DNA from: Roseateles terrae
GTDB lineage: Bacteria; Pseudomonadota; Gammaproteobacteria; Burkholderiales; Burkholderiaceae_C
Assembly (NCBI RefSeq): GCF_014192155.1
Contig: NZ_JACHXO010000001.1
Location: forward strand, 124,001-188,000
Direction of reading: 5' to 3'
Length of the DNA: 64,000 nt
Shown: positions 28,605 through 37,661 of the stretch, piece by piece
Layout: every line of letters begins with the position of its first letter
How positions within the stretch are numbered: position 1 is the first letter of the stretch
Position numbers and translations under genes: made by a program
Notes under the pieces: generated by a model
Told to the model about the DNA's origin: nothing
The model's database searches: none
Seen by the model: the letters and a program-made list of their open reading frames with translations, nothing else

Positions 28605-29879
28605 CTAGCCCGAAACCCCTGCCTTCCCCAACGCAAAGCCCATGAGCTGGGTGACGAGATCCGGTTGTTCCATCAATTTGGCACGCCAGTCCTGCGCCTG
28701 GCGGACCGCCAAATCCAGGAGGGCCCCGTCCGCCCAGTGCGCCGATGCCGGCACCGGCTCCACCAATCCACCCACCCCGTCCGACAAACCGTTCCAGGCG
28801 CGCGACAAACCTCGCCACGACGATTGCAGCGCAGCGGGTGCGCCGGCCAGCGATTGATCCAGGAAAGCCTCCAGTTTCGGACCGTGCGCGCCATCGTCCT
28901 GAAAATAGATCTGCCACAGCATCGGACGCCCCGCCCATTGGGCGCGGACAAAGGAATCTTCCCCGCGCACCAGATTTAGGTCGCACGACCAGAGCAGCCG
29001 GTCAAAGTCCGTCTGGCTCACATAGGGCAGGGCGATGCAGCGCTGGCCCGGACGCAGCCGCGGCGGCACCCGCTGCTGCGCGCTGCCCGGGCACAGCAGG
29101 AGCAACCATGCGCCGCCGAGATGCGCCAGGAACTCGTCCCAGGGCGCATGGGGATAGGTGAATGCGCACAGCACGCGTTCGCCGGCGTCCGGCGCCCATC
29201 CGCGCTCCCCAAGCCAGCTCCGGCCGTCATGCCGCGCCACGGCCTCCGCCAGCCCTGGCTCACGCAAGAGGCCGCCGGTATGGGCGGTGAATCCGGGGTA
29301 GAAGAACCACTTGTTCAAACCAGCTCCGCCACCGCTGAATTGCGGCGACTGCAGGCCATGGCTGCGCTCGACATAGCGCTCTGCGCTCAGGTATTCCAGA
29401 TTGATCCAGACCGGGGGCACCTCACGCCTTGCCATGCGGGCCAGGTAGGCCTCGGGCAGCTCGCAGCCGAAGGTTTCGATCACCACGTCTGCAGGGGGCT
29501 CGGTATCGGACTCTGCCTCGGACCATGGCCGAACTGTCAGCCCGTCCACCGGGGTCGGCTGCATCCACCGGAGCCCCGACGGGTCGTCGCACCACATCCT
29601 GACCTGCACGCCCCGCGAAGCCAGATCGCGGCCGAGGCGCAGGCACACGCCCAGATCGCCGTGGTTGTCGATGACTCGACAGAACAGATCCCAGCGAGGC
29701 AGCGTTTGCACAGCCCGAACCCGAAGCGGGTCGGGCGTCGGGGCTGCAGCGTCGATGAGGACGCCAGGCGCACCGTTGTCAAGAGGCGTGACAGCAGCGG
29801 TCTCGTGAGCGGTCTCGTGAGCATTGTCGAGAGCGCTGGGGGATGAGGAAAAAGAGGTGGATTCTTGCGTCTCGGCCAT
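28605..29879 (-). CDS. earP: EF-P arginine rhamnosyltransferase EarP
   Basis: 424 residues. The GT-B enzyme transfers rhamnose from dTDP-rhamnose to Arg32 of EF-P. Signatures: WDLFCRVIDNHGDLGVCLRL, with the catalytic Asp pair, and VRGEDSFVRAQWAGRPMLWQ in the nucleotide-sugar domain. The first 55 residues are low complexity (ETQESTSFSSSPSALDN) and longer than needed; ATG 29879 is the best start, but a shorter one cannot be excluded. efp lies 174 bases downstream on the same strand, and uvrC starts 31 bases away in the other direction. Confidence 0.96.
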   Translation of the reverse strand: MAETQESTSFSSSPSALDNAHETAHETAAVTPLDNGAPGVLIDAAAPTPDPLRVRAVQTLPRWDLFCRVIDNHGDLGVCLRLGRDLASRGVQVRMWCDDPSGLRWMQPTPVDGLTVRPWSEAESDTEPPADVVIETFGCELPEAYLARMARREVPPVWINLEYLSAERYVERSHGLQSPQFSGGGAGLNKWFFYPGFTAHTGGLLREPGLAEAVARHDGRSWLGERGWAPDAGERVLCAFTYPHAPWDEFLAHLGGAWLLLLCPGSAQQRVPPRLRPGQRCIALPYVSQTDFDRLLWSCDLNLVRGEDSFVRAQWAGRPMLWQIYFQDDGAHGPKLEAFLDQSLAGAPAALQSSWRGLSRAWNGLSDGVGGLVEPVPASAHWADGALLDLAVRQAQDWRAKLMEQPDLVTQLMGFALGKAGVSG

Positions 29880-29910
29880 CGGATGATTATCCGGCGGCAC
29901 AATTCCGACC

Positions 29911-32202
29911 ATGAGCACAATTCCGACCGACCCGGATCGCCCGGCGCCGGCTGTTGATCCCATCGAGGGTGGCCGCCCCGGCATCGCGAACAGCGTGAAC
30001 AGCGCCAACAGCGCGCCAAGCCCGCAGGGCTCCGAAAGCACCGCAGAGCCGGCCGCCAGCGCATCCGCACCGTCCTCCCGCGACCGCCACGCCGAGACCT
30101 GGAACGAGCAGGGCCAGGCCATCGAAGCGGCCGAGGGCCAGCGCGTGCGCGACATGGAGCGCGCCGCCCGCGAGGTGCGGGACCGCGTGCTGGCCGAAGT
30201 CGCCGCCTTGCCGCAGCTGCCCGGCGTCTACCGCTATTTCGATGCGCAGGACCACGTGCTGTACGTGGGCAAGGCCAAGAACCTGAAGCGCCGCGTCTCG
30301 AGCTACTTCCAGAAGGACCACGGCGGCACCCGCATCGGCATGATGATCGCCCGCATCGCGCGCCTGGAAACCACGGTCGTGCGGACCGAGGCCGAAGCGC
30401 TGCTGCTGGAAAACAACCTGATCAAGGCGCTGAATCCGCGCTTCAACATCCTGTTCCGGGATGACAAGAGCTATCCGTACCTGCGGCTTTCAGGACATCA
30501 GTGGCCGCGGATCAGCTATTACCGCGGCGCCGTCGACCGACGCCATCGCTACTTCGGGCCGTTTCCCAGCGCCTGGGCGGTGAAGGAATCCATCCAGCTG
30601 CTGCAGAAGGTGTTCCGGCTGCGCACCTGTGAGGACACCGTCTTCAATAACCGCAGCCGTCCCTGCCTGCTTTATCAAATCCACCGCTGCTCCGGACCCT
30701 GCGTGCCGGAAGGGCAGTCGGAGGACTACGCCCGCAATGTGAGCCATGCGGAGCGCTTCCTGCTGGGCGAGACCCAGGAGGTGATGGACGGCCTGCAGGC
30801 GCAGATGATGGCCCACGCCGAACGCATGCAATACGAGCAGGCGGCGGAGCTGCGCAACCAGATCTCCGCGCTGTCCAAGGTGCTGCAGCAGCAGGCGGTG
30901 GATGAAAACAGCGCCACCGGGCGCGATCGGGATGTCGACATTCTGGTCGTGCGCCTTCAGGGCGGAAGGGCGTGCGTCAACCTGGCGATGGTCCGCGGCG
31001 GCCGGCATCTGGGCGACCGCGCCTACTTCCCGAAGCATGTGGAGGACGCGACGGCGGTGTCACTGCTGGAGGACGATGATCCGGTCGAGCTGGATGAAGG
31101 GGCTGAGCTGCCGCAAGCCGATCTGGCAGAGACGGCTGCGATACCCGCCACACCGGCTACACCGGCGACATCGGCTGCATCGGCCACACCCGCCGACCCG
31201 ACCGTCAGTGAGCCCGCAGCTCCCCGCCGTGTGCCCCCCAGCGCCGAGCGTCAGGTGTTGGAAGCCTTCATTGCCCAGCACTACCTGGAAGCACCGGTGC
31301 CATCCCTGCTGGTGCTCTCCCATCCGGTGGACCCGGCCCTGGCCGAAGCCCTCAGCGCACAGGCCGGCTACCGCGTCACCACGCAGGCCCAGCCCCGTGG
31401 CCAGCGGCGCATCTGGCAGGAGATGTGCGCCAAGGGTGCAGAGCTCGCACTGGCGCGCCTGTTGTCCGAGGAAGGCTCCCAGCAGGCGCGCACCCGCGCT
31501 CTGGTCGATGCGCTGGATCTGAGCATCACCGAGCTGGACAAGTTCCGCGTCGAATGCTTCGACATCAGCCACACGGCGGGTGAAGCCACACAGGCCTCCT
31601 GCGTGGTGTTTGAAGGCCATCAGATGCAGAGCGGCCAGTACCGCCGCTTCAACATCGACGGCATCACCCCGGGCGACGATTACGCCGCCATGCGCCAGGT
31701 GCTGACACGTCGTTACAGCCGCATGGCCGAAGCTGCTCAGAATGGCACCGGACGCCTGCCCGATCTGGTGCTGGTGGACGGCGGCAAAGGCCAGGTGTCC
31801 ATGGCCCGTGAAGTATTCGTGGAACTGGGCCTGGATCTGTCGCTGATCGTCGGCGTGGAGAAGGGCGAAGGCCGTAAGGTCGGTCTGGAAGAGCTGGTGT
31901 TTGCCGATGGACGGGAGAAGGTCTATCTGGGCCGCGACTCCGCCGCGCTGATGCTGGTGGCGCAGATTCGCGACGAAGCCCACCGCTTTGCCATTACCGG
32001 CATGCGGGCCAAGCGCGCCTCGGTGCGGACCGGTGCCTCGCGGCTGGAAGACGTGCCGGGCGTGGGTCCGAAGAAGCGGGCGCAATTGCTGCAACGCTTC
32101 GGCGGTGTCCGCGGCGTGGCGGGTGCCAGCATTGAAGAGCTGTCCAGTGTGAAGGGCGTGTCCCGGGAGCTGGCCGAAGAGATTTACCGTGCCTTGCACT
32201 GA
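29911..32202 (+). CDS. uvrC: Excinuclease ABC subunit C
   Basis: 763 residues, about 150 longer than E. coli UvrC. Order: a low-complexity N-terminal extension (1-95), GIY-YIG nuclease from [23 protein letters not shown] motif (near 300-335), an Ala/Thr/Pro linker insert (about 408-440, [18 protein letters not shown]), the RNase H-like nuclease ([20 protein letters not shown]), and C-terminal helix-hairpin-helix motifs. It makes both incisions in nucleotide excision repair. ATG 29911 lacks a clear ribosome site; ATG 30154 ([12 protein letters not shown]) would remove most of the extension and is a real alternative. Confidence 0.95.
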   Translation: MSTIPTDPDRPAPAVDPIEGGRPGIANSVNSANSAPSPQGSESTAEPAASASAPSSRDRHAETWNEQGQAIEAAEGQRVRDMERAAREVRDRVLAEVAALPQLPGVYRYFDAQDHVLYVGKAKNLKRRVSSYFQKDHGGTRIGMMIARIARLETTVVRTEAEALLLENNLIKALNPRFNILFRDDKSYPYLRLSGHQWPRISYYRGAVDRRHRYFGPFPSAWAVKESIQLLQKVFRLRTCEDTVFNNRSRPCLLYQIHRCSGPCVPEGQSEDYARNVSHAERFLLGETQEVMDGLQAQMMAHAERMQYEQAAELRNQISALSKVLQQQAVDENSATGRDRDVDILVVRLQGGRACVNLAMVRGGRHLGDRAYFPKHVEDATAVSLLEDDDPVELDEGAELPQADLAETAAIPATPATPATSAASATPADPTVSEPAAPRRVPPSAERQVLEAFIAQHYLEAPVPSLLVLSHPVDPALAEALSAQAGYRVTTQAQPRGQRRIWQEMCAKGAELALARLLSEEGSQQARTRALVDALDLSITELDKFRVECFDISHTAGEATQASCVVFEGHQMQSGQYRRFNIDGITPGDDYAAMRQVLTRRYSRMAEAAQNGTGRLPDLVLVDGGKGQVSMAREVFVELGLDLSLIVGVEKGEGRKVGLEELVFADGREKVYLGRDSAALMLVAQIRDEAHRFAITGMRAKRASVRTGASRLEDVPGVGPKKRAQLLQRFGGVRGVAGASIEELSSVKGVSRELAEEIYRALH

Positions 32203-32211
32203 AAAGCAAAG

Positions 32212-32823
32212 ATGCCTGTGTCGACATTGACTGTGAACAACGTGAGCCGGGCCGCCGGCGCCGTGCGGCAAGGGCTGCGATGGGCCGCCGTGATCGGTGC
32301 GGGCGTGCTGATGGCGGGATGCGGCGGCGGTCCGTCGCAACGCGGATCCGAGGCGGCGCCGTCAGCGGCCAGTGTGCGCCCGGCGCCGACCGTGTCGCCG
32401 GCTTCTCCGACTTCTCCGCTCGCGCCGTCTCCCGGTTCCTCGCCCGAGTCGCCCGCGTCGCTGCTGAACGCCCAGGGGCGGCTGGAGCCGCCGCATGCGG
32501 TGTCCAGCCATGAAGAGCTTCGCCATCAGGCCGCGCTGCGGCTGGTGGCCGCCAACCCGGACGCCACCTACATGGGGGAGGTACCTGCGGTGCTGCTGGC
32601 CATTCCGGTGCTGGAAATTGAACTGAATCGCGACGGGTCGGTACGAAACATCCGCGTCCTGCGCCGTCCGGGTCAGGCCGTGGACACCATTGAACTGGCC
32701 ATGGCGGCGGTGCGCCGTGCCGCGCCGTATGGGGACGTCAGCCACCTGCCGCACCCCTGGAAGTTCAACGAAGTCTTCCTCTTCAACAACGACCGCCGGT
32801 TCAAGCCCCGGACGCTGGACTGA
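32212..32823 (+). CDS. Lipoprotein with TonB C-terminal-like domain
   Basis: 203 residues. A type II signal peptide is visible with the lipobox LMAGC (Cys near residue 37), then a Ser/Pro-rich linker (PTVSPASPTSPLAPSPGS), and a C-terminal domain from about 120 with IELNRDGSVRNIRVLRRPGQ and the pattern of TonB C-terminal folds. It would be anchored to a membrane lipid in the periplasm. It starts ten bases after uvrC and is followed by pgsA. The specific role is unknown. Confidence 0.72.
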   Translation: MPVSTLTVNNVSRAAGAVRQGLRWAAVIGAGVLMAGCGGGPSQRGSEAAPSAASVRPAPTVSPASPTSPLAPSPGSSPESPASLLNAQGRLEPPHAVSSHEELRHQAALRLVAANPDATYMGEVPAVLLAIPVLEIELNRDGSVRNIRVLRRPGQAVDTIELAMAAVRRAAPYGDVSHLPHPWKFNEVFLFNNDRRFKPRTLD

Positions 32824-32880
32824 GCGCCACAGGAATTCATTGCATCCAAACCTGCAAGATCGGGGCGAACACCCCCAAAA

Positions 32881-32898
32881 GGTGGGCACAATCCCACC
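32881..32898 (+). promoter_or_regulatory. Hairpin directly before the pgsA start
   Basis: GGTGGG-CACAAT-CCCACC ends one base before ATG 32900 and occupies the place of a ribosome-binding site. No separate SD sequence is seen. Confidence 0.4.
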
Positions 32899-32899
32899 C

Positions 32900-33466
32900 A
32901 TGTTCCTGACCCTGCCAACCCTGTTGACCTGGGCCCGCATCGTGGCCATTCCACTGATCGTGGGGCTGTTCCATCTTCAGATGACGCCCGCGCATCAGAA
33001 CCTGGTGGCCACGGTGCTCTTCATCCTGGTGGCGCTGACCGATTGGGCGGACGGATACCTGGCCCGCAAGCTCAACCAGACCTCGTCCTTCGGTGCCTTC
33101 CTGGATCCGGTGGCGGACAAGTTTCTGGTCTGTGCGGCCTTGCTGGTGCTGCTGGAGCAGCAGCGGGTGGATGCGCTGGTGGCGCTGGTGATCGTGGGTC
33201 GGGAGATCGCGATCTCGGCCTTGCGAGAGTGGATGGCACAGATCGGTGCGTCGCGTTCGGTGGCGGTCCACATGCTGGGCAAGCTCAAGACGACGGTGCA
33301 GATGGTGGCCATTCCCTTCCTGCTGTATGACGGCGTCGTGTTCGGCCTCATCAATACCCGCCTGTGGGGCACGTGGCTGATTTACCTGGCTGCGGTGCTG
33401 ACCATCTGGTCGATGGTCTATTACCTGCAAAAAGCGCTTCCCGAAATTCGCGCAAAAGTACGCTGA
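32900..33466 (+). CDS. pgsA: CDP-diacylglycerol--glycerol-3-phosphate 3-phosphatidyltransferase
   Basis: 188 residues, an integral membrane enzyme making phosphatidylglycerol phosphate. The CDP-alcohol phosphotransferase motif is complete: DWADGYLAR followed by GAFLDPVADK. Several hydrophobic segments flank it, and REIAISALREWMAQ is typical of PgsA. ATG 32900 matches the family N-terminus MFLTLPTLLTWARI; an upstream frame to 32690 overlaps the lipoprotein gene. Confidence 0.96.
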   Translation: MFLTLPTLLTWARIVAIPLIVGLFHLQMTPAHQNLVATVLFILVALTDWADGYLARKLNQTSSFGAFLDPVADKFLVCAALLVLLEQQRVDALVALVIVGREIAISALREWMAQIGASRSVAVHMLGKLKTTVQMVAIPFLLYDGVVFGLINTRLWGTWLIYLAAVLTIWSMVYYLQKALPEIRAKVR

Positions 33467-33538
33467 GCGCCTGTCTTCCTGGATGCCTTCCCTTTGTATC
33501 GGGACTTTTCCCTGATCGGGTCCGCAGGTGAATCCGTC

Positions 33539-33544
33539 TAGAAT
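33539..33544 (+). promoter_or_regulatory. Probable -10 element of the HU gene
   Basis: TAGAAT stands about 120 bases before the HU start; no good -35 is visible at the usual distance. The leader holds a hairpin, GGGGAAA-GCCTTG-TTTTCCCC, at 33564-33584. Confidence 0.35.
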
Positions 33545-33666
33545 CCGCTTCCCGCGCTCACTCGGGGAAAGCCTTGTTTTCCCCCTGTGCCGCGCAGCCG
33601 GATCGGGTCGTGCGGAGGCCGCCAGGGTGGCGTCCCCCGCGTTGAAACCATAGAGGGGGTACCTTC

Positions 33667-33939
33667 GTGAACAAGTCCGAATTGATCGAGCACATTGCCA
33701 AGCAGGCGGATATTTCCAAAGCCGCCGCGGGGCGTGCGCTGGAAGCGGTGATCGGCGGTGTCAAAACCACGCTGAAGAAAAACGGCACGGTGTCGCTGGT
33801 GGGCTTTGGCACCTTCAGTGTGAGCAAGCGTGCTGCGCGCAGCGGGCGCAATCCGCGCACGGGCGATGCAATCAAGATCAAGTCGGCGAAGGTTCCGAAG
33901 TTCCGTCCCGGCAAGGCCCTCAAGGACGCGGTGAACTGA
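33667..33939 (+). CDS. hupB: HU family nucleoid DNA-binding protein
   Basis: 90 residues, the exact length of [22 protein letters not shown] begins the helical dimer body, and [20 protein letters not shown] is the DNA-binding arm (the Arg-Asn-Pro intercalation tip). HU bends and compacts DNA. Translation starts at GTG 33667, preceded by GAGGGGG. The order HU, tRNA, ppiD downstream is usual in this group (established knowledge). Confidence 0.96.
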   Translation: MNKSELIEHIAKQADISKAAAGRALEAVIGGVKTTLKKNGTVSLVGFGTFSVSKRAARSGRNPRTGDAIKIKSAKVPKFRPGKALKDAVN

Positions 33940-34076
33940 TCGATTCGTCGATCCTGCATTCACGGTTTGACATGCGATTTACTTCGACAGGTCAGGCCGT
34001 TCTTCTCTGAAGCCCTCCAGATTCTGGTAGGCTTCGGCCCCCAGGCTGGTTTTTGCCGGTCTGGAATCGATTCCTC

Positions 34077-34152
34077 GGGCGCTTAGCTCAGTTGGTAGAG
34101 CGGCTCCTTTACACGGAGTAGGTCGGCGGTTCGAGACCGTCAGCGCCCACCA
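34077..34152 (+). tRNA. tRNA-Val (anticodon TAC)
   Basis: Acceptor stem GGGCGCT with AGCGCCC, D arm GCTCAGTTGGTAGAGC, anticodon stem GCTCC/GGAGT with loop TTTACAC (TAC), T arm GGCGG-TTCGAGA-CCGTC, and an encoded CCA at 34150-34152. Confidence 0.97.
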
Positions 34153-34178
34153 ATCCCGAGGCTAGACTGCCGCAGCGC

Positions 34179-34202
34179 AAAGGCGAACCGAGGTTCGCCT
34201 TT
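34179..34202 (+). terminator. Hairpin after tRNA-Val
   Basis: AAAGGCGAACC-GA-GGTTCGCCTTT, a perfect 11-base stem ending in three T. It probably ends the tRNA transcript but lies only 34 bases before ppiD. Confidence 0.65.
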
Positions 34203-34236
34203 GTCGTATGTGCGCAAGGCTCATCTGAGGTTGTTG

Positions 34237-36168
34237 ATGTTTGATTTCGTTCGCAAGCACACGCGACTGTTCCAGTTCCTGCTGCTGATTGTGATCCTCC
34301 CATCCTTCGTGTTGGTGGGCGTCGAGGGCTACAGCCGTTTCATGGACGGCAGCAATTCGGCCGTGGCCGCGGTGGGAGATCGCAAGATCAGCCAGACCGA
34401 GTGGGATGCCGCCTTGCGGGACCAGCAGGAGCGCATGCGCCAGCAGTCCCCCAATGTCGATCCCAAGCTGTTCGACACGCCCGAGATGCGTCGCCAGGTG
34501 CTGGAGACGCTGCTGCGGGACCGCGTGCTGGCGGTGGCAGTCGAGAAGGAGCATCGCAGTCTGAACGACCAGCAGGTGGTCAGCCTCATCCGCAACGACC
34601 CGCAGCTCTCCTTCCTCTACGACGAGTCCGGCAAGCTCCGCAAGGAAATGCTGTCGGCGATGGGGTTGACGGCGGAAGGTCTGCTGGTGCGCGTGCGCCA
34701 GGGCGCGCTGAGCGCGCAGGTGATGGGCCCGCTGGCCGAGAGCGCGTTGACGAATCAGTCGAGCGCCAATATCGCTTTCGATGCGCTGCTGCAGCAGCGT
34801 GAAGTGCAGATCCAGCGCTTTGACGTCCGTGAGTTTGCGGCTTCGCTGACCCCGACGGATGCCGATCTCGAAGCGTTCTACAAAGACCCGAAGGTCTCGG
34901 CCAGGTTCGTGCAGCCCGAGACGGCTGACATCGAATATGTGGTGCTGGACCAGTCTGCGCTGGGCAGCACCGTCACGGTGAATCCGGCGGACGTCGAGGG
35001 TTACTACAAGCAGAACGAAAAGAACTTCAAGGCGCCGGAAGAACGTCGTGCCAGCCACATCCTGGTGAAGATGACGCCGGACATGTCGGCGGCTGACAAG
35101 GAGAAGGCCAAGGCCAAGGCGGAATCGCTGCTGGCGGAGGCCAAGAAGAATCCGGACGGCTTTGCAGAACTGGCCAAGAAGAATTCGGACGACCCGGGCT
35201 CTGCCGCCCGCGGCGGTGACCTGGACTTCTTCGGTGAAGGTGCCATGGTCAAGCCGTTCCAGGACGCGGCCTTCTCGATGAAGGAAGGCGACATCAGCAA
35301 TCTGGTGCAGTCGGACTTCGGCTATCACATCATCAAGCTGACCGGCATTCGCGGCGGCAAGCTGCGTCCGCTGGAAGAAGTGCGCCCCGAGATCGAGGCG
35401 GCTCTGCGCAAGGATCTCGCGCAAAAGCGCTACAGCGAGTCGGCGGAAGACTTCGGCAATCTGGTCTATGAACAGAGCGACAGCCTCAAGCCGGCTGCCG
35501 ACAAGTTCAAGCTGACCATTCAGAAGGCCACCGTGCAGCGCAAGCCGGCTGCGAATGCCACCGGCGTGCTGGCGTCGAGCAAGCTGCTGGATGCCGTGTT
35601 CAGCAGCGATACGCTGAACAACAAGCGCAATACCGCTGCGGTCGACACCGGCTCCAGCCAACTGGTCTCGGCCCGTGTGGTCGCGCATCATCCGAGCACC
35701 ACGCCGGCCCTGGCTGACGTGAAGGCCGCCGTGTCCGCGGCCTGGGTGCAGCAGCGTGCCAAGGAAGCCGCCGTGAAGGCTGGCCAGCAGCGTCTGGCCG
35801 AGCTGCAAAAGGGTGGCGACACCAAGGGCCTGGGTGAGCCGGTGGTGGTGTCTCGCGCCAAGCCGGAAGCGCTGCAGGGCAAGGCGCTGGAGCAGGTGCT
35901 GCGTGCGGATACTTCGAAGCTGCCGGCTTATGTGGGTGTGGATGCGGTGGAAGGTCAGTATCTGGTGGTGCGCATCAACAAGGTGATGCCGCGTGACCCG
36001 TCGCTGATTGATCCCAAGCGCGCTGCGGACCAATATGCCCAGACCTGGGCGGCGGCTGAGTTGATGAGTGTCTACAACTCGCTGAAGACGGAATACAAGG
36101 CGGCCATCAAGCCCGCGGTTCAGAAGTCGCTGGCGGCTTCCGCCGCGAGTTCTTCGCCGGCGCCGTAA
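34237..36168 (+). CDS. ppiD: Periplasmic folding chaperone / peptidyl-prolyl isomerase PpiD
   Basis: 643 residues. One N-terminal membrane anchor (LFQFLLLIVILPSFVLVGV, about 11-29) leaves the rest in the periplasm. A SurA-like chaperone part (45-230) precedes a parvulin domain (about 265-370, with RRASHILVKM and SDFGYHIIKL) and a helical C-terminal region. It sits near the Sec translocon and helps fold outer-membrane proteins. TGAGG precedes ATG 34237, and the family N-terminus MFDFVRKHTRL confirms the start; the frame opens earlier at 34201. Confidence 0.95.
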   Translation: MFDFVRKHTRLFQFLLLIVILPSFVLVGVEGYSRFMDGSNSAVAAVGDRKISQTEWDAALRDQQERMRQQSPNVDPKLFDTPEMRRQVLETLLRDRVLAVAVEKEHRSLNDQQVVSLIRNDPQLSFLYDESGKLRKEMLSAMGLTAEGLLVRVRQGALSAQVMGPLAESALTNQSSANIAFDALLQQREVQIQRFDVREFAASLTPTDADLEAFYKDPKVSARFVQPETADIEYVVLDQSALGSTVTVNPADVEGYYKQNEKNFKAPEERRASHILVKMTPDMSAADKEKAKAKAESLLAEAKKNPDGFAELAKKNSDDPGSAARGGDLDFFGEGAMVKPFQDAAFSMKEGDISNLVQSDFGYHIIKLTGIRGGKLRPLEEVRPEIEAALRKDLAQKRYSESAEDFGNLVYEQSDSLKPAADKFKLTIQKATVQRKPAANATGVLASSKLLDAVFSSDTLNNKRNTAAVDTGSSQLVSARVVAHHPSTTPALADVKAAVSAAWVQQRAKEAAVKAGQQRLAELQKGGDTKGLGEPVVVSRAKPEALQGKALEQVLRADTSKLPAYVGVDAVEGQYLVVRINKVMPRDPSLIDPKRAADQYAQTWAAAELMSVYNSLKTEYKAAIKPAVQKSLAASAASSSPAP

Positions 36169-36304
36169 AGGTCGGAAGGGGGGTCAGGCGGGGCGATGAT
36201 TTGATAATCGCCCGCATGACCCTTCGGGCTCAGAAAATTTTCAAGAAATCTTCGAAAGAAGCTTCCTGTACTGAGAAATCTGAGCCATAATCTAACTCTT
36301 CGAC

Positions 36305-36381
36305 GGTGGCTGTAGCTCAGTTGGTAGAGTCCCAGATTGTGATTCTGGTCGTCGTGGGTTCGAGTCCCATCAGCCACCCCA
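36305..36381 (+). tRNA. tRNA-His (anticodon GTG)
   Basis: Acceptor GTGGCTG (36306-36312) with CAGCCAC (36371-36377), the extra 5' G(-1) at 36305 facing C73, anticodon loop TTGTGAT, T arm GTGGG-TTCGAGT-CCCAT, and an encoded CCA to 36381. Confidence 0.96.
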
Positions 36382-36404
36382 ACGAATTTGGCAGTAATGC
36401 CCTG

Positions 36405-36438
36405 AACGCCGACAAGATGAAAGTCTTGTCGGCGTTTT
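36405..36438 (+). terminator. Rho-independent terminator after tRNA-His
   Basis: Perfect 13-base stem AACGCCGACAAGA with TCTTGTCGGCGTT, six-base loop, ending in four T. Confidence 0.92.
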
Positions 36439-36440
36439 CG

Positions 36441-36482
36441 TTGGTGCCTTAGGGTTGGTGCCTTAGGGTTGGTGCCTTAGGG
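36441..36482 (+). repeat. 14-base tandem repeat, three perfect copies
   Basis: TTGGTGCCTTAGGG at 36441, 36455 and 36469, directly after the tRNA-His terminator. Non-coding as far as can be seen. Confidence 0.9.
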
Positions 36483-36560
36483 GTAGGCAAGAGGCGCCAC
36501 CTCGCATGAGGAATGGCGCTCGGAGCGCTGCGACAAAATCGGGTGCAACGTGTGGCGCAC

Positions 36561-36589
36561 CAAAAGAGAAAGCCCGCACTTGGCGGGCT
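36561..36589 (-). terminator. Terminator of the small minus-strand gene
   Basis: Read on the minus strand: AGCCCGC-CAAGT-GCGGGCT followed by TTCTCTTTT. It begins 27 bases beyond the stop at 36616. Confidence 0.75.
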
Positions 36590-36615
36590 ATTCATGAAGG
36601 ATCAAGAAGGGTCGT

Positions 36616-36801
36616 TCATCGGCGAGCCACAACGACACCTGAGATGTCATCCTCGAGTACACCCTCCAAGCGCTTACGCAGCTCAGAAAGGGTTGTGCGC
36701 TGACGAGAGAGAACGCGTGCACGCGCTTCATCGAGCAGCACGACGGCCGTCGGCTCACGTTTAGGCTTCCGATTCGTGGTCTTCTTCGTCGCGATGTTCA
36801 T
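36616..36801 (-). CDS. Small basic protein, unrecognised
   Basis: 61 residues: a Lys/Arg/Thr-rich start (MNIATKKTTNRKPKREPT) then a helical region containing VVLLDEARARVLSRQRTTLS and ELRKRLEGVLEDDISG. GGAG lies six bases before ATG 36801, and a hairpin with a T-rich tail follows the stop, so the unit looks real. Size and charge resemble small regulators or antitoxins, but no partner gene is visible. The surrounding sequence is noticeably richer in A/T than its neighbours. In the 298 bases between this gene and the META gene there is a TTGACT and a CCTCT-GAGA-AGAGG dyad (about 36842-36862), and a start-less hydrophobic frame. Confidence 0.6.
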   Translation of the reverse strand: MNIATKKTTNRKPKREPTAVVLLDEARARVLSRQRTTLSELRKRLEGVLEDDISGVVVARR

Positions 36802-37100
36802 GGTCTTCTCCACTGCGCGATTGGATCACCATCGCGCGAAGCCTCTTCTCAGAGGTAGTCAAATCGTACCTTGGCTCGACTGGCTTCACCCCGACAGCGC
36901 ACGCGTCTCCATCACCTGCATGCGTTGCAGCAAACGCTCGTCGCTGTGGGAACCCAGCCGCCACATCGCTGCGAAGCCGGTGACGAACACCAGCAGCATC
37001 AGCGATAACGCGAAACGGGTGAACTGCGACTTGCTTGGGCCGTCAGCGATGCACGACTCCCCCGCACGGCGAGGGTAGTAGTGGACTGAACGCGCCGGGT

Positions 37101-37661
37101 TCAGCGCTGGGCTTCCTGGGTCTTCACCGGCGCCAGTCGCGCCACGATGTTGCCGCTCTCGTCGACCAGGGTCAGCCGATGCGGCTCCGTGCGGACCGAC
37201 CGCGTGGCCTGCATCGCTGCACGCCAGCCGCGAGACACCGAGTCCCCATCGCCCGGGCAGGCCATGCGGGTGGAGGCGCCGCCGGCTTCGTCAAAGCGCA
37301 GCGCAGAGGGTACGTCCGAAGCCGGCTTCAGCGGTGTCCGATAGCGATTGCAGCCATCGGTGCCGGAGGCGACACCGTCGTCGATGCGAAGCGTCGGCCG
37401 CGGTCCCGTCGCCGGCAACTCGGCGCCATTGATTGCAGTCACCACCCATTCCTGCTGATCCCACCGCGCCGTGTGGGGCAGGCTGCCCGCCGGAGTCGTG
37501 GGCTCGGCGGGACCGTTGGCGCAAGCGCTCAGGCCAACGACCATCGCGGTGGCCATCACCGCCATCCAGGGATGGCGACGCAGGCCTGAACGCGCCACAG
37601 GCGCGCCCACGACCTGCGCGGCGGACGAAGAGAAGGGAAGGGCTTCTGGCAATGTTGTCAT
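37101..37661 (-). CDS. META-domain (HslJ-like) lipoprotein
   Basis: 186 residues. After a long N-terminal stretch a hydrophobic segment MAVMATAMVVGLSAC ends in a plausible lipobox (Cys near 47). The META domain follows (about 65-180) with WVVTAINGAEL, the typical SGTDGCNRY and STRMACP. E. coli HslJ of this family is heat-inducible and linked to novobiocin resistance; the molecular role is unknown. The true start may be internal, since a Met at the hydrophobic segment would make a more usual signal peptide. A CGATCC-GAAG-GGATCG dyad lies upstream near 37683-37698. Confidence 0.78.
   Translation of the reverse strand: MTTLPEALPFSSSAAQVVGAPVARSGLRRHPWMAVMATAMVVGLSACANGPAEPTTPAGSLPHTARWDQQEWVVTAINGAELPATGPRPTLRIDDGVASGTDGCNRYRTPLKPASDVPSALRFDEAGGASTRMACPGDGDSVSRGWRAAMQATRSVRTEPHRLTLVDESGNIVARLAPVKTQEAQR

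Noticed and set aside
36441-36482. CRISPR array
   Set aside because: The three 14-base units are directly abutting with no spacers, and no cas gene is present.
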